A DNA stretch of 64,000 nucleotides from Torymus aiolomorphi (lineage: Eukaryota > Arthropoda > Insecta > Hymenoptera > Torymidae). Of the stretch, positions 42,883 through 55,007 are shown one piece after another. How positions within the stretch are numbered: the stretch's first letter is position 1; every line of letters starts with the position of its first letter. The translations under genes were made by a program, and so were the position numbers. Location: contig CM070873.1 in assembly GCA_036365515.1 (NCBI GenBank), positions 69,934,529 to 69,998,528 of the forward strand, given 5' to 3'. The notes beneath the pieces are model-generated. The model did no database searches. It had not been told where the DNA came from and saw nothing but the letters and a program-made list of their open reading frames with translations.

Positions 42883-43873
42883 GGAGTATAAAAAAGGCAA
42901 TATATATTTCAGAAGAATCAACTGATTTTTAAAAATTCATATCTCGACAGTTACTTAACTTAAATAGATAATTCTTCTTTTATTCATTAAATGTTGTATT
43001 CATACTTTCCATAAGTATGTAACTAATAGTTACCTAATTATCTTGTAATTAATTATACGATTAATTATTTGTAGTAATTACTCTTATTTCTTCTTGTGAC
43101 AAAAGGAAAATAATTTTCTAGTAAAAACTTTATGAACATGGTCCATTCTCAAGAGAGAAATCCTCATTTACCAAGATGACATCATTTTTCCTAAAAAAGA
43201 TTCTATTTGTGGGAGTAAAAAATAAGACTTTGGCACAAGAAAAATATAATCTTGAAACAAATAATTAATTTTTTTCCTCAAGAATAATACGCTAGATTTA
43301 AAACGATAATCGTTTTACTACAAGAGGATTTTAAGAAAAAGATTTTCCGCTTGCCACTAACAGATCATTTCTCTGCGTGTACGTACTATATAAATGGTAA
43401 AAAAGTCTTGATTAGTGATTGCACAATAATTAGCAGTAGTAATTACAATTTTTTTTAGCAAAAACATACTAGAATGTACACTTTTTTAGTCAAAAGGTTT
43501 CGTTTTCACGCAAGCGGATCTTGAGTAGAAAGGATTTTCCTTTTGGTTCAAATAGACCGAATTTTGAGTCCAAAATTAAGAAGAATATCCTTTTGTGGGA
43601 AATAAGTTATTTTGATCTCAAATGAAAATTTTTCTGAGTGTAAGCTTTCGCTTTATGTTAGCAATGGAATGTTCATTGAACCTTTCATAAAAATATGAAC
43701 AACACTGTACTTTCCACGCAACAACAAACTTGTAAATAACCCTACAACTCTGTCAAAAGATAAGCCAGCTCTCGCGCCATGTCCAATTAATCAGCCCCTA
43801 TACACAATACGACTCCTCAACACTTCGCACCGAAACCATTCGCCATGTAAACACGCATTCCTTGCCCTGTAAC

Positions 43874-43875
<2 letters not shown>

Positions 43876-43915
<40 letters not shown>
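43876..43915 (+). repeat. (CT)n microsatellite, 40 bp
   Basis: A CT run followed by TTTCG and a further short CT run, between the outer TIR element and the second copy of the middle element. Confidence 0.95.
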
Positions 43916-43918
<3 letters not shown>

Positions 43919-44405
43919 GCTCTCTCTCTCCCCTTTAGCAATTAACGTTTATATATTATTAAACCCACCAGATACATGTATACCGCGACAGGCGCCGCGC
44001 GCGCGTGTGCGTCTACGCGCAGACTAGATACTTTCTCGAGATAAGCGCTCGAAATCCATCGACGGGGCGTTAATTAAATTACTGCGCAGAGGCCAGCTGC
44101 TATAGCCGGTTGGCAGACCTGGCGCCACGGCTTTCTCACGCGCGTTAGCTCGGAGTGTAGGTGGGCATATAACGAGTGATTATGCGTTGACGGATTTTGA
44201 TAGTGGTAAAGAGAGGTTGATCGGCGCAGTTTGATCGTATGAATAAGTATTAGTTTGTAGATGTACGAGGTTGCGGTGATGATGGTGATGGGGTATCTTG
44301 TGGAAATGTTAATTTATCTCATGGTAATGTGGACGTTTACATTATTGTTTTGGCGTTTGATTCAAAGTCATCTGTTGGTACAGATATCGAGAGTCATAAA
44401 GGAAT

Positions 44406-44407
<2 letters not shown>

Positions 44408-44483
<76 letters not shown>

Positions 44484-44492
44484 ACACACACG
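44408..44492 (+). repeat. (AC)n microsatellite, about 85 bp
   Basis: AC units with one AT variant, grading into CGCACGCACATGCACACGCACATC, where the truncated TIR element begins. The end of that element, CACGCAG, resembles the imperfect units. Confidence 0.95.
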
Positions 44493-44511
44493 CACGCACA
44501 TGCACACGCAC

Positions 44512-45366
44512 ATCTTATTTTTTAATCCCACAAATAGGATCCTTTTTAGACAAAATGATGTCCTCTTGCTAAATGAGGATTTTATTTTTCTCTTGAGAAA
44601 GGACCATGTTCAAAAAGTTTTTTTTACTACAAAATGATTTTCCTTTTGTCACAAGAGGAAATGCGAGTAATCACTACAAATAATTAATCATAATATAATT
44701 AATTAAAATACAATTAAATATTAGTTATACTTATGGAAAGTATGAATATAATGTTTAATGAATAAAAGAAGAATTATCTCTTAACTGTAAGTGTTGAGAT
44801 ATGAATTTTTTAAAATCAGTTGATTCTTCTGAACTATATAAAGCCTTTTTTGATACTTTCCGTCAGAAGCTTAGTTTATAGTCGTGTGGTTAAGGTACCG
44901 GCTTCACAATCCAAAGATCGAGAGTTCGATTCCCCAGTCACTGCACTTCCAGAACTATCCTCCAAAACATTTTTTCTTCGGTTTTTTTACAAAGTTAACG
45001 AACACTAATTATTAAAATAAAATAAATAAAATAAAAAATATAAATAATAAAATAAAAGTTAAAATAAAAAAAATTAATAAAAATAGGTAAAATTTTCTTT
45101 TATTTAAATGGAACTTTTAAACTTTTTTCTCGGGATACAAGAGGTTTCTTCTTCACACAAAACGATTTTGGTTGGAGTGGAATTTCCTATCGATCAACTA
45201 GACCTTCTATTTCTTTGAAGAGGACTCCTCTTCGTACAAGAATAATTTGTCAGAAAAGGATATTCCTCTAGTGGCAAGAGGAATTAATGTTGACAACCAA
45301 ACCAAGATTATTTTCCTCTTGGATCAAAAGGATTCCATTTGCTACCAATGTACTTTTCTCTGCGTG
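44512..45366. mobile_element. Middle TIR element (copy 2), inverted and truncated
   Basis: The right end is TTTTCTCTGCGTG, the inverse of the copy 1 left end. The sequence then follows copy 1 in reverse complement across the GTGGCAA-like words, the AT-rich TTTATT tract, the tRNA-like segment and the CCCACAAATAG region. Homology stops at about 44512, where a (CA)n microsatellite begins in place of the last 180 bp or so of the element. Confidence 0.7.
44866..44944 (+). repeat. tRNA-like segment of the middle element, copy 2
   Basis: Reads GTCGTGTGGTTAAGGTACC (box A-like), GGCTTCACAATCC in place of the anticodon arm, and GAGTTCGATTCCCC (box B). It is uninterrupted here, unlike copy 1. Confidence 0.55.
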
Positions 45367-48131
45367 TATAATTCGTACATATTTAATAGTTTCTCCTACC
45401 TTTTTTCATTAAATAAAAACCAACTTTCACACATTTCTTTTTTTTGTACCATCCACTAGCATCACCAATCGATAAATCACCGTCCCCAACCATACACACA
45501 GCGCAAAAACACTCCCCATCCTCATTATCATAATAACTCAATATTTGCTCTACCCATAATCTCATTTTTTCCGAACCCGTAATATCGATTAACCAGGCGG
45601 CGGTGGCATGCTGTTAAAGATTTATCGGCGAGGAGGAAACGCGCGAAAGTCGCGCGCGGCGCCCGGCCGCAAAAAGAAGGATAAGTGCGGAAAAGTGCTG
45701 TATATCGATATCTCGTCGCCTCCCGCGTTTCCTTTCACTTCGCCCGGCTGCAACAGCTGCTGCTGCTGCTGGATTTTTGCTTCCTGCGAGCGAGCGGAGC
45801 AAGGATCGTTCAAGTTTTATTTATGGCTCGCAATATATATACGCGCGTGCTCTCCTCGCCACTCCTTCGGGGTTTCTAAGCGCAACACGCGCCGCTTGCA
45901 AAATGTCTCGACGTTTTGTTCGAAGGTACGTGGTATTATAATCCTTCAGTGACGGAGCCAAGGGTAGTAGTAGTGTAAGTAGTCATTTTTAATAAGGATT
46001 ATAATGCGTCTGTTCGTTATGTTGCAAAGTAATCATTCAATTCAGCGCTATCGTCTATCAATTACCGCGCGCGGCATAATATCGAGTCCGGAAAAGCACC
46101 ATTAATATGCAAACGAGCAATCGCGGTCTCTCCTTCTATACACACACACAAACCGCGAGCGACTTCCATTCTCTATTCCCGGCTCCACCTTGACGTTGTG
46201 TGAGTACCTCGCGTGCCAGGATCAAATTACCCCTTTATTAATGTCCCTGATGATTGTCGAGATTGGAGCTCGTACTCCGCGTGTGTGCACGGGCAAAAAC
46301 AAAGAGAGGGAGAAAAGCGAGTGCAGTGCGCGCTCTTTAAATTTGTTGCGCCGATGCGTATGCAGACTGTGCGCCGTTTTATACGGGCTGGCCTTTAAAT
46401 ATGTGTGATCTATTTTGTATAAATTGAACGTTTAAAGGGGATGTGGAGTATATACTATAATGCTTATGTCGCGCGAGGGAAATGGGACATTTATTCGCCG
46501 CGCGTTGCGTTAGAAATAAGTGAATGAATTAGATATAATCCGTTTCATGTCAATGAAATCCGTCATACTTTGCGGGAGAATTTTATCTCGTCTCGTACAA
46601 AAACTTCTTTATGCAACGATTTCGATTGAAAAACACTTTAATTGATGCTTAAGGAATTCATACTGCCAAAGCTCCCATCGACTTTTTATATCGCGACGAA
46701 CACGTTTTCCAACATTCACAGATAAAATCTCAACGCACGCGCGGCAAAATTACAATATTTTACGCTAATTCGAAAAAGAGAACACTTAAGATATCCGCTA
46801 ATCTAGTCTACAAACTACGATTGTTCATACACGTGCACACCTGCGACCCTAATCTCGGCTACGTGTACCCGCTTTGCTATCGTGTTTGTCTCTCGAATCG
46901 TTTTCCCGTCAACCTCCGCGCTTTCATTTCTGCAATCTCGTATACGCGTGTGCGCATTTGCATTTCACGGGAGGAGTTTCTCCGAAGTCACGCGCGGCCT
47001 TCGTGTAATTACACCGGCAAAACGCGCGATTTCGTTGTCGCGCGGTCGTAACGGTGTATACGCACTTGCCTGAATGTGAGATATAGTGTGATTTGGTCGG
47101 AGAAGGATGGTAATTAAACTCTGAATTATGGGGTTTGCTCAAGTGTGTAAGTGGTTGGTGATTATGTATTTGACTGGGGCACAGTAGGACAGGGTGTATT
47201 TCCTTTCGGAATCGGTTAAAAGTTTTGAGATTAGGTTGAATATAGAAATGCAGTTTTAATAAAAGCTTACGTAAAATAGTTTAGTTTTTGTTATACGTAC
47301 AGTATATTCAATGAACGATGTTGTTTTTTTTTTCAAATAAAAAAAATTGAAACGAACAATTATCGCACATCCACTATACATCGCATCGCGATTCAAAACG
47401 TAAATGCCGCGCACTCGAAGGTACAAATTTAAATACCTCAAGAGGCGCTCAATTTGCACACAATTAAAACACACGCGCGCGGACTCTCCGCCGCAACCAC
47501 TTATTATAAGAACGTTCGATTATCGCTCGCGCTTATGCGCTCTTCAATCGAAGAAGGCGAGGCGTTCGCGGAATCCCGAAACGCAATTTCCGATATGTAT
47601 TATATACGCTAGATGTTTATATCCCAGAGGCGTGTGAAAAGCTCGCGCCTACGGGGACACCGAGAGAGGCGCAGAAAAACGCACGCTAATGACATGCGTC
47701 AGCGCGCGCGCGCGCGGCACTTTGCAATCGACATCGGATTCCTGCTATTAGACAGAGAGATATGTATATAATAATAAGCGGCGTGACACGCGACTTTTTT
47801 GTGCGATCGTTCTATTTTTGTAATCGCTGTGCGTGTCTATGACACAATGATGAGTTTTTTGTTGTTGTTAGAGGCGCTTTCCGTCGTGCTCCGGTTCGAT
47901 TTCACTTTGTTTTCCGGTTTTTTGCGCGGATTAATTTATATGCGCGTATTGAGAGCGAAGTCAAAACAAGGTGGATACACAGCGGTATATATATAGTTGG
48001 TAATTCATTGTCGATAAGTGGCATATACGTTTGAGTCACGGTAATTTATAGAAATCATCTGTTTTCCAGAGTGCAATTTTAAAGCGGATTACAATTTTAT
48101 ATAACACTCGCAGCGGTACTTATGTAAACCT

Positions 48132-48160
48132 CTTTACCTGGAATGTAAACAAAAAATCCC
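48132..48160 (-). promoter_or_regulatory. Weaker candidate recursive splice site
   Basis: On the Notch strand TTTTTTGTTTACATTCCAG is directly followed by GTAAAG, junction between 48138 and 48137. The acceptor half is good. The donor half has A instead of G at the fifth intron base, so it is weaker. It would divide the 28.2 kb intron into steps of about 9.5 and 18.7 kb. Confidence 0.4.
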
Positions 48161-51100
48161 TTTAATCAGTGCATACAGCGCGCGGCGTGTGAGAACAGTC
48201 GCATCTGTGTATATATATTTATCGAAAACACCTCAAAATATATACACATACACTCCTCCTTTCCACGCGCTCGCGGTTACGCAACGAAGGCTTCCATAAA
48301 GCCACTTTTACACCACATACACACACACACAGACTCGTCCGTGGCAATAAACATCTCTCTACCCCATCCGAAGCCGCAGCTCGTTCTCCGAAGCTCAATC
48401 CTCCTCGACTCGAACCCGATCTCACTCGCTCGGTCGGTGTGTGCGAAACATCGACCCCTAACTTAGAGAGCCCCGTAAAAATCAGCGGCCCGCGACTTAT
48501 GTACGTATAGAATAATTAAAGGGACTCATCTGCATTGTAAATACGGCCATACTCGCGCGCTGCTTCCTATACAAGACGTAGCATAGTGCGGGCCCCCCCT
48601 AGGCCACCCCTAGACGGTAATTGATGCGCGGGATATTTAAATTTTACACACCGTTCGAATCCTTGGGAGGGAAAAAATCTTCGACCGATAATGTATCGAG
48701 CGCTCGCGTGTGCGCAGGCCCCGGCCGCGTATATAGGCGCACGCATCCGTATTCCGCGTGCTGTATATAGAGAGAGAGGAGGAGGAGGAGGCTATCCATT
48801 CCGATGTCTCGGCGGCGCTGTACCGCGAGTGATCGATCGCCGATGGTGGTTGCATGTGTGTGTGTATATTTGAAAGAGTGCGTAAGAGGAGAAGTGGGGG
48901 ATGGCGAGAAGATGGATTTCTATGGGGATTTTTGGGTGGATTTGAAATTGTACGGAGGTTGAGGCGTTTATAGAATCACGGGTTCCAACCACTCGAGTGA
49001 AGCTTTAAGTGATAAAAATATTTCACTTTTTCTTTTATGAAAATTTATAATTCAACTACGCAACTTTGTCCTATCCAGTAACGCTTATACTTTCGTAGAT
49101 AGAGAACGTCGGAGCGATGGAAAATAATGCCGCAGCTCACTCGATCTTCATTCCGAGAGCAGATAAGATGCAAGAGTTTGAAATACTTCCTCGAAGCCTA
49201 TTATATACGCACGATATCTGAATAAAGTCCGCGGTGTGTTCGACTAGTCGATCGATCTCTTTACTCGCCACGCGATTTATCTCGGGCTCGCACGCACGCA
49301 GCTATTCGTCACCGATTGACATTCAGGGTTGCATAGAAAAATGCTATGATGCATCGTCATAGCTCGTTTGATATAAAATTTCATTTACTTTAATCGCTTC
49401 TACATAGCTTTTCGTTACCCAATAAATATCGTCGGTTAATTATATTTTCATTCCAAGTATATGCCATAAAATTACCGAGTCTCACGAAACAAGACCTTCT
49501 TTCTAGAACTTTATACGCAATGTTTATTCAAGTACTCTCTTTGATAAAGCTGAATTCCAGCTCGAATTACGCGTATAAATCCTTCTTCATCGGCCACCGC
49601 GCAGACTCCCAAAAATCACACACATTCGGCCCGTCGTCCACACGGGGCAATTTATTCGTCAACGTCAAACTCCCTCTTTACGAAAACAACCGTGCGCGCA
49701 TCGCAACGACGACAATCGTGAACTCGTCCGCCGCATATATTCAAAACACGCCGCGTCGAAACCTTATGAAAACCTTACCCTCCTCCAAAATTCACACGGG
49801 CCATCTGTATATAAAATGTCGGAACCGCGGTCGCGGTGTCTCCGCGTTAAAACGTTGAACGATCATCTGATCTCGCATAACGCGCGTATATACTATATTA
49901 TCGTTTTATGGTTCGCCGTAAATCGGTTTGGCGCGCGTACACACGTGCTGCGCCGCTGCTTTGTGCTAGTTTAAGCGACGTTGTATTATTGTGGATTTCT
50001 GAGGAGCGTGTGCGTCATCGACATCAAAGGGGACAAATTGATGAAGAGGAGAGCTGTGTCTGTTTGGAGAAGCTGTGTGTGGAAATGCGTATATGTTTCT
50101 CGTGGGCTGATGATTAAGTCTTAGTGAAAAAATAAAAACGAATTCGTAGAAAAAAGTATGATGTGGAGCGTTTACTTGTAAAATCTGATAGGGGATATGC
50201 ACGGTTTATTTTCGGTGAAGTCACATTTGAATATATGTTTGAAGTTCCTATTTGAAAGTCAACGCGACGTTCTTACCAAGCGTCTATTTTTATATACATA
50301 GCATACAAACTCTCGGCGACATACGAATAAAGATAAAACTAAACTCTCCTTTTATCAACTACCACCAAGACACACACACACACACACACACGTGTACACA
50401 CGTATCCCCATAAATCCATTAAAATACAAAAATCAAGATTTTTATCCGACCTTCGTGCCCGGACTATACACCACCTCAAATCCTATTCTTCGTATTCCTC
50501 GCGCATAGAGACTACTAGCCTAGCCTTACACACAGCCGCAGTGTCGCTGCGCATATCCGGCGCGCTGCTGGTCAAAAATTCCCGAACGACAGATTCGAGT
50601 CACGTCGCGTCCCCAGCGCGCGCGCGCGGAGGGAACGAGTTCTTTTTTTCACGTTTTTTATATCAAAATCCTTCGGGCGCACGCGCGCGTTCCTCGCGTC
50701 TTATTTATTTCTCGGCGGCATGCGCGCTTATTTCATTATATATACCCGAGGAGTAATTGTTTTGCCCTCTGGGACCGTGCGCACGGGGTGAGGAGGTTTT
50801 TTGGTACCGTGGCGGTGCGTTTGTCGCGGATGGAGTTTGGGAGGGAGAATGGTGGATCGATCGATAAATTGAATTACTCGCGCGCGTTCGTTAGGGGAAC
50901 AAGAAAAAGTTTAATTGAGATGAGCGGAAAGGAGGTATATATTATATGCGGCTGACCAACCCGTTCCCTGGAATCGGAATAATATTATTGTTTTGTTATA
51001 CTCGGCGATCGTATTATTATAAAACGTTATTAATTTATTACGTTATCCACCTTTCTTAAATTCGCAGGCAATTCGCAACCACGCTCAAACAAATAGAATC

Positions 51101-53641
51101 CAAGCTGATTGCACGTTAAAAAATCGTCATTACGCGTAGAAAAGAAGAGAGAGACAGCTTATACGCGACGAGTCCGCGTTGTCGTTCTCATGCTCCCGCG
51201 GCCTGACGTCTTTTCCGTGTCATTGTCTCGTTGCGCGCTATAGCTTTTCAAGAAAACGAACTCGCGACCTTTGACCCCGCGCTGCGAGCATGCGCACGCT
51301 ATTCAGTCGACGATTCTGTTATGTGTGTGAGTGTGCAGATATGTGCAACGCGGGCGTGTTCGCAATTCTTTTAAATTTGTCCTACGGCGTCATTGAGCGG
51401 CGGGGCTTGATGAGCGGCGAGGTTTTGCAATTAAGCTTGGGTTATAAGGAAAATTAGTTGCTTTTGTCGTAGCGCCTCAGTTTTCGCTTGCAGTCTCACT
51501 CAAATCTAACGCTAGATGACACGTATTAAAAACTTGTCGATACTTTTGTTGATATTTCGCAGTCTTAACGTTTACCTCAACCCGTGCGCCAGCCTTGTAT
51601 CTTTCGCTTTCAAAACGAATTCACTTGATCATGAAAAACGCATGAGCACCCGTGTATACCAAACCCGCCGCTCCGGCTTTTCCGATCATCCTTTCCTCCA
51701 TTATCAATCTCTCCGACTTTTCCCACTCACTCTCGTTCGCTCTCCTCTATCTCAGCCCGTACCCACACACACAAAGACGCGCCTTTTTTACGAACACTGG
51801 CGCGCGCGCGTGTCCCTGTGTCGCTGGTACACATGTTCCCGCGCGTGCTCGCGAGAGAGCCGGCCTTTACACGAACACGCGTAATACACGTGTTCTTTGT
51901 CTCTCTTTCAGCTTCTTTTCATGGCTTTCTCACACGCGTGCGCGCGCCCAACTCTCTGTCTTTCTGTGGTGGCTATTGCTCTTTTTCAGGCTCTCGCGCG
52001 CGCGTGCAGCGCGTTATACTCGCTCTCTCTCTCGGATTGTGTCTATAGAACCGCTGCGCATGCGTGTGTAGGTATTGTGCGAGCGCGAGCAGAGAAATTT
52101 AGAATTCTGTTTTGAAACGGCTGATTTTTGCGTAAGGTTGCCGAGCGAGCGCGAGGAAGGACATTGTACGGTTGATAGTGAATTATGTTGTCTTACGTGT
52201 TTTGCGCACGCTGGAATTCATTGCATGGAAATGAAATACATGCTTGAATTATTGCTTTAATTATTATTTGTTAGAATTGCGACATTAAAATTTATTAAAA
52301 TTAAATATTTAATATAATGACAATGAATTTAAATCTGTATAATTAATTAATTGTAAATTTTACTTGAATAAAGAGTTAAATAATATAGGTTACCAAAGAA
52401 CAAATCCATATCTTGAGCAATATTAGTTTTCAAACCCGATCCATAGCAGCACCACAAGGCAGTGTATATACACAAGCGCTCTCTCACTCAGTCTCTCCGA
52501 AAAAAGCTCCCTAAACCACTTACGCGAGTATTCCCCTCTCTTTTTATCCGCGCATTCTCGGCGTCATTGCGCTCGCGTCCTCGGGTGCACGAGAGGTTGT
52601 GGGAATGACATCGCGGACGTTACGTGCGGGGTAGTGACACGAGCAACAGAGAGAGAAACCTGCTCCCGCGCGTGCCGCGGCAATGGGACCTGTTGTGCCG
52701 CGCGCTTTTCACCGAAATGTCTGGGTTACGTGCGTACGATGACGCGCGTGGTTAAGTGATTTAGGAAAGTTTAAGTTTGATGTGGGGGGAAGGTTTAGAC
52801 GGGGAATCGGTGGTTTGAAGTTGGCTGGGAAGTTGGGTTGGCGGTAATTATAATCTAATCAAAAGGAAAGCTATATATACGCGATGTTGAAAGATTACTG
52901 GAAGACACGCCACATCTCACTTCGATGAATCAACGGTCATAAAACTTGGCGGAAAGAAAAGTTTACGCTTAAACGCACGGTGTTCCTGTAAAACGGCACA
53001 GAACACTCAAACATCGGGGACCCTTAATCGCTTTTTTCTCACGCCCGCGCGCGCTCGTAACTTATAACGACGTGTTCCTCAGAAAGCCGCCTCTCTCTCC
53101 GCGAGGCCAAAAACTCGGTCGACCAACGGATACATACACATACACACATATTCGGGGGTTCGCTCGTTATTACGGAAAATAAATGATCGTAAATCACCGC
53201 GGGAGAGAGAAAGGGGGCGGAAAGTGCGCGTGATGAATGTACTTATATACTTGCGCGCTAGCGCGCTGTTCTCGCGTCGTTCATTCGCCGCGGCTTGATA
53301 AATGAGGTCTGAGTGTTCTGCAGTGGCCCGCGCGCCGCTGCGTGCATAAATTTTTGCGGAAAATTAATGCCAATGTAATTGACCAACAATTATTCGCAGC
53401 TGGTTGAGCTTTGACGCGGCGCGGAGATGAGGCTTTGATGGCCGCTGGAAAAGTAGGCGAAGTGAATTGGGGCTTGAAGAGGAGTAGTGAGCGGTTCTTG
53501 GGTTGTCATGGTCTCGATTGGTATTTGATTCGTTGATGATCATTTGCTAATATAGTATAATAGTTAACCGATAAGTGAGAATTTTACAATCAATTTTAAC
53601 AACTTTCATTGTATTTTTCAAGTACTACAAAAGTGACCGTA

Positions 53642-54051
53642 CACTAATAAAAAGAAATATTTGAGCCAAATTCCTGTGACATAACTGTTAATACACGAAA
53701 CTAAAATTATTAAAAATATGATGATGTTATTAATAAGTAAGTCAAATTGAATTAAGTAATAAAACTTCAACTGTTTATAAAACATTTTATGAACTTTTCA
53801 TCGTTTGTCAATATTTTATTTAACGTTTAATTTACATATCTAGTCAATAGTTATTATTTCGTATTAAACAATTTAAAACATCAAAAAAGTATTATAAATA
53901 CTGATAATATTAGTATGATTATTAAAACTTTGAGAATACTGTTAATTCTTGTTTATTTATTTGTAAGATCGATTTAGTCTTAATAATGTTAGTTTCGTGT
54001 ATTGACGGTTAAGTCACATGAATTTGGCTCAAATATTTCTTTCTATCAGTG
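53642..54051. mobile_element. MITE-like element, 410 bp, with long inverted ends
   Basis: The first 72 bases and the inverse of the last 72 match with seven differences. Both begin CACT and contain GAAATATTTGAGCC and AATACACGAAACTAA. The left flank is TA and the right flank is TC, so the target duplication is absent or mutated. The centre is AT-rich and has no coding capacity. Confidence 0.75.
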
Positions 54052-54229
54052 TCCACTATTCTTCATCCAACCCTTCCCTGCGTGACCACGAAAATCTGGC
54101 CCTGCAGAAAGCAGCTTTAAAACTCCCAAAGCGGAAGATCGAGGGGCTCCCGCTTTCATAGCCGACGTGTTTGAGGTCGAAGCCGTTCAAGGGAGGGAAG
54201 AAGCGCTCTTGCAAATTCGCGCACAGGTG

Positions 54230-54232
<3 letters not shown>

Positions 54233-54285
<53 letters not shown>

Positions 54286-54310
54286 TTCTCTCTCTCTCTC
54301 TCTCTCTCTC
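54233..54310 (+). repeat. (CT)n microsatellite, about 78 bp
   Basis: CT units with one TATTT interruption near 54284. It lies 180 bp right of the 410 bp MITE-like element. Confidence 0.97.
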
Positions 54311-54985
54311 GCACCTTCGCGTACGCATTCCAGCAGGGTAACAACAGCTGGGACGAATCGACCCCTGTGCGCGACGCATTTTTCTTTTCTGACTGGCTCT
54401 TGCCTCTGGGGTAAAGTAGAGCAGGTTCGGTTGGCTGTGTGTATGTGTGTATACGTGGGTTTAGGGTCTGGTTTTGCTTTGTGTTACTTGTAGGGTCGAC
54501 ATTGAAGGTCGTAGATGCTAGTTTTGAAATTACCATTGTTAAAGACCACGTATAGCAAATGAATTTACGTCTATGTATAGCACAACTACCACTTTGCAGC
54601 AAATTTTTGATAGATTTGCTCAACCTCGACTCCCAAAGGAAACAGTACCCCTTTTGCAACAATAACGGTTTCACGAAGCAAGTAACAACCTCCGAAAATC
54701 TTTATACCCTCGGCCATCTCTCACTTCATCGCCACTTATATATCCGCATATATACAGGGAAAATAAATCCTTCGCTCCTTGAAAAATGCCCCGTCGCCGC
54801 TACTCTTCTCCCAACTTTCGGCGAACACACCCACGATCTCTCTTCTTCTTCATGCGCGTGCATTCGCTTCCTCATGCAGTTCTTCACTCCTCCATCCGAA
54901 ATTGCCTTCGCGTATGTGTGCATATACGCACAGATGGCGCATACGCGCGACGCACGCGCGCTTTATCAAGATCCGAGGTACATCT

Positions 54986-55007
54986 CCTCTTCTTCTTCTT
55001 CTTCTTC
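54986..55007 (+). repeat. (TTC)n microsatellite
   Basis: About seven TCT units, continued imperfectly to 55020. Confidence 0.85.

Larger units (their letters stand above)
40833..43379. mobile_element. Middle TIR element (copy 1), itself interrupted
   Basis: The ends are CACGCAGGGAAAT and the inverse of CACGCAGAGAAAT (one mismatch in 13), with TA on both sides (40831-40832, 43380-43381). The ends are followed by matching GTGGCAA words. Its own length is about 1045 bp after removing the insertion at 41310-42809. An inverted, truncated second copy lies at 44512-45366, which proves that this is a repeat and shows where the insertion broke it. It carries a tRNA-like segment that the insertion cuts at its 3' end. 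Confidence 0.7.
40253..43640. mobile_element. Outer TIR element of the nested cluster
   Basis: The ends are CACTGAGAGAAAT and the inverse of CACTCAGAAAAAT (two mismatches), flanked by TA on both sides (40251-40252, 43641-43642). Without the inserted material it is about 840 bp. It is full of words such as AAAAGGAA and TCCTTTTGG in both orientations. It carries a tRNA-like segment at 40688-40761 and is interrupted by another element at 40833-43379. No transposase was found. Confidence 0.6.

Noticed and set aside
28336..53045. Su(H)-type motifs (C/T)GTG(G/A)GAA, for example at 33720-33727, 52598-52605, 28336-28343 and 32083-32090, as Notch feedback sites
   Set aside because: I noticed about a dozen in the window against roughly eight expected by chance, and they show no pairing or clustering.
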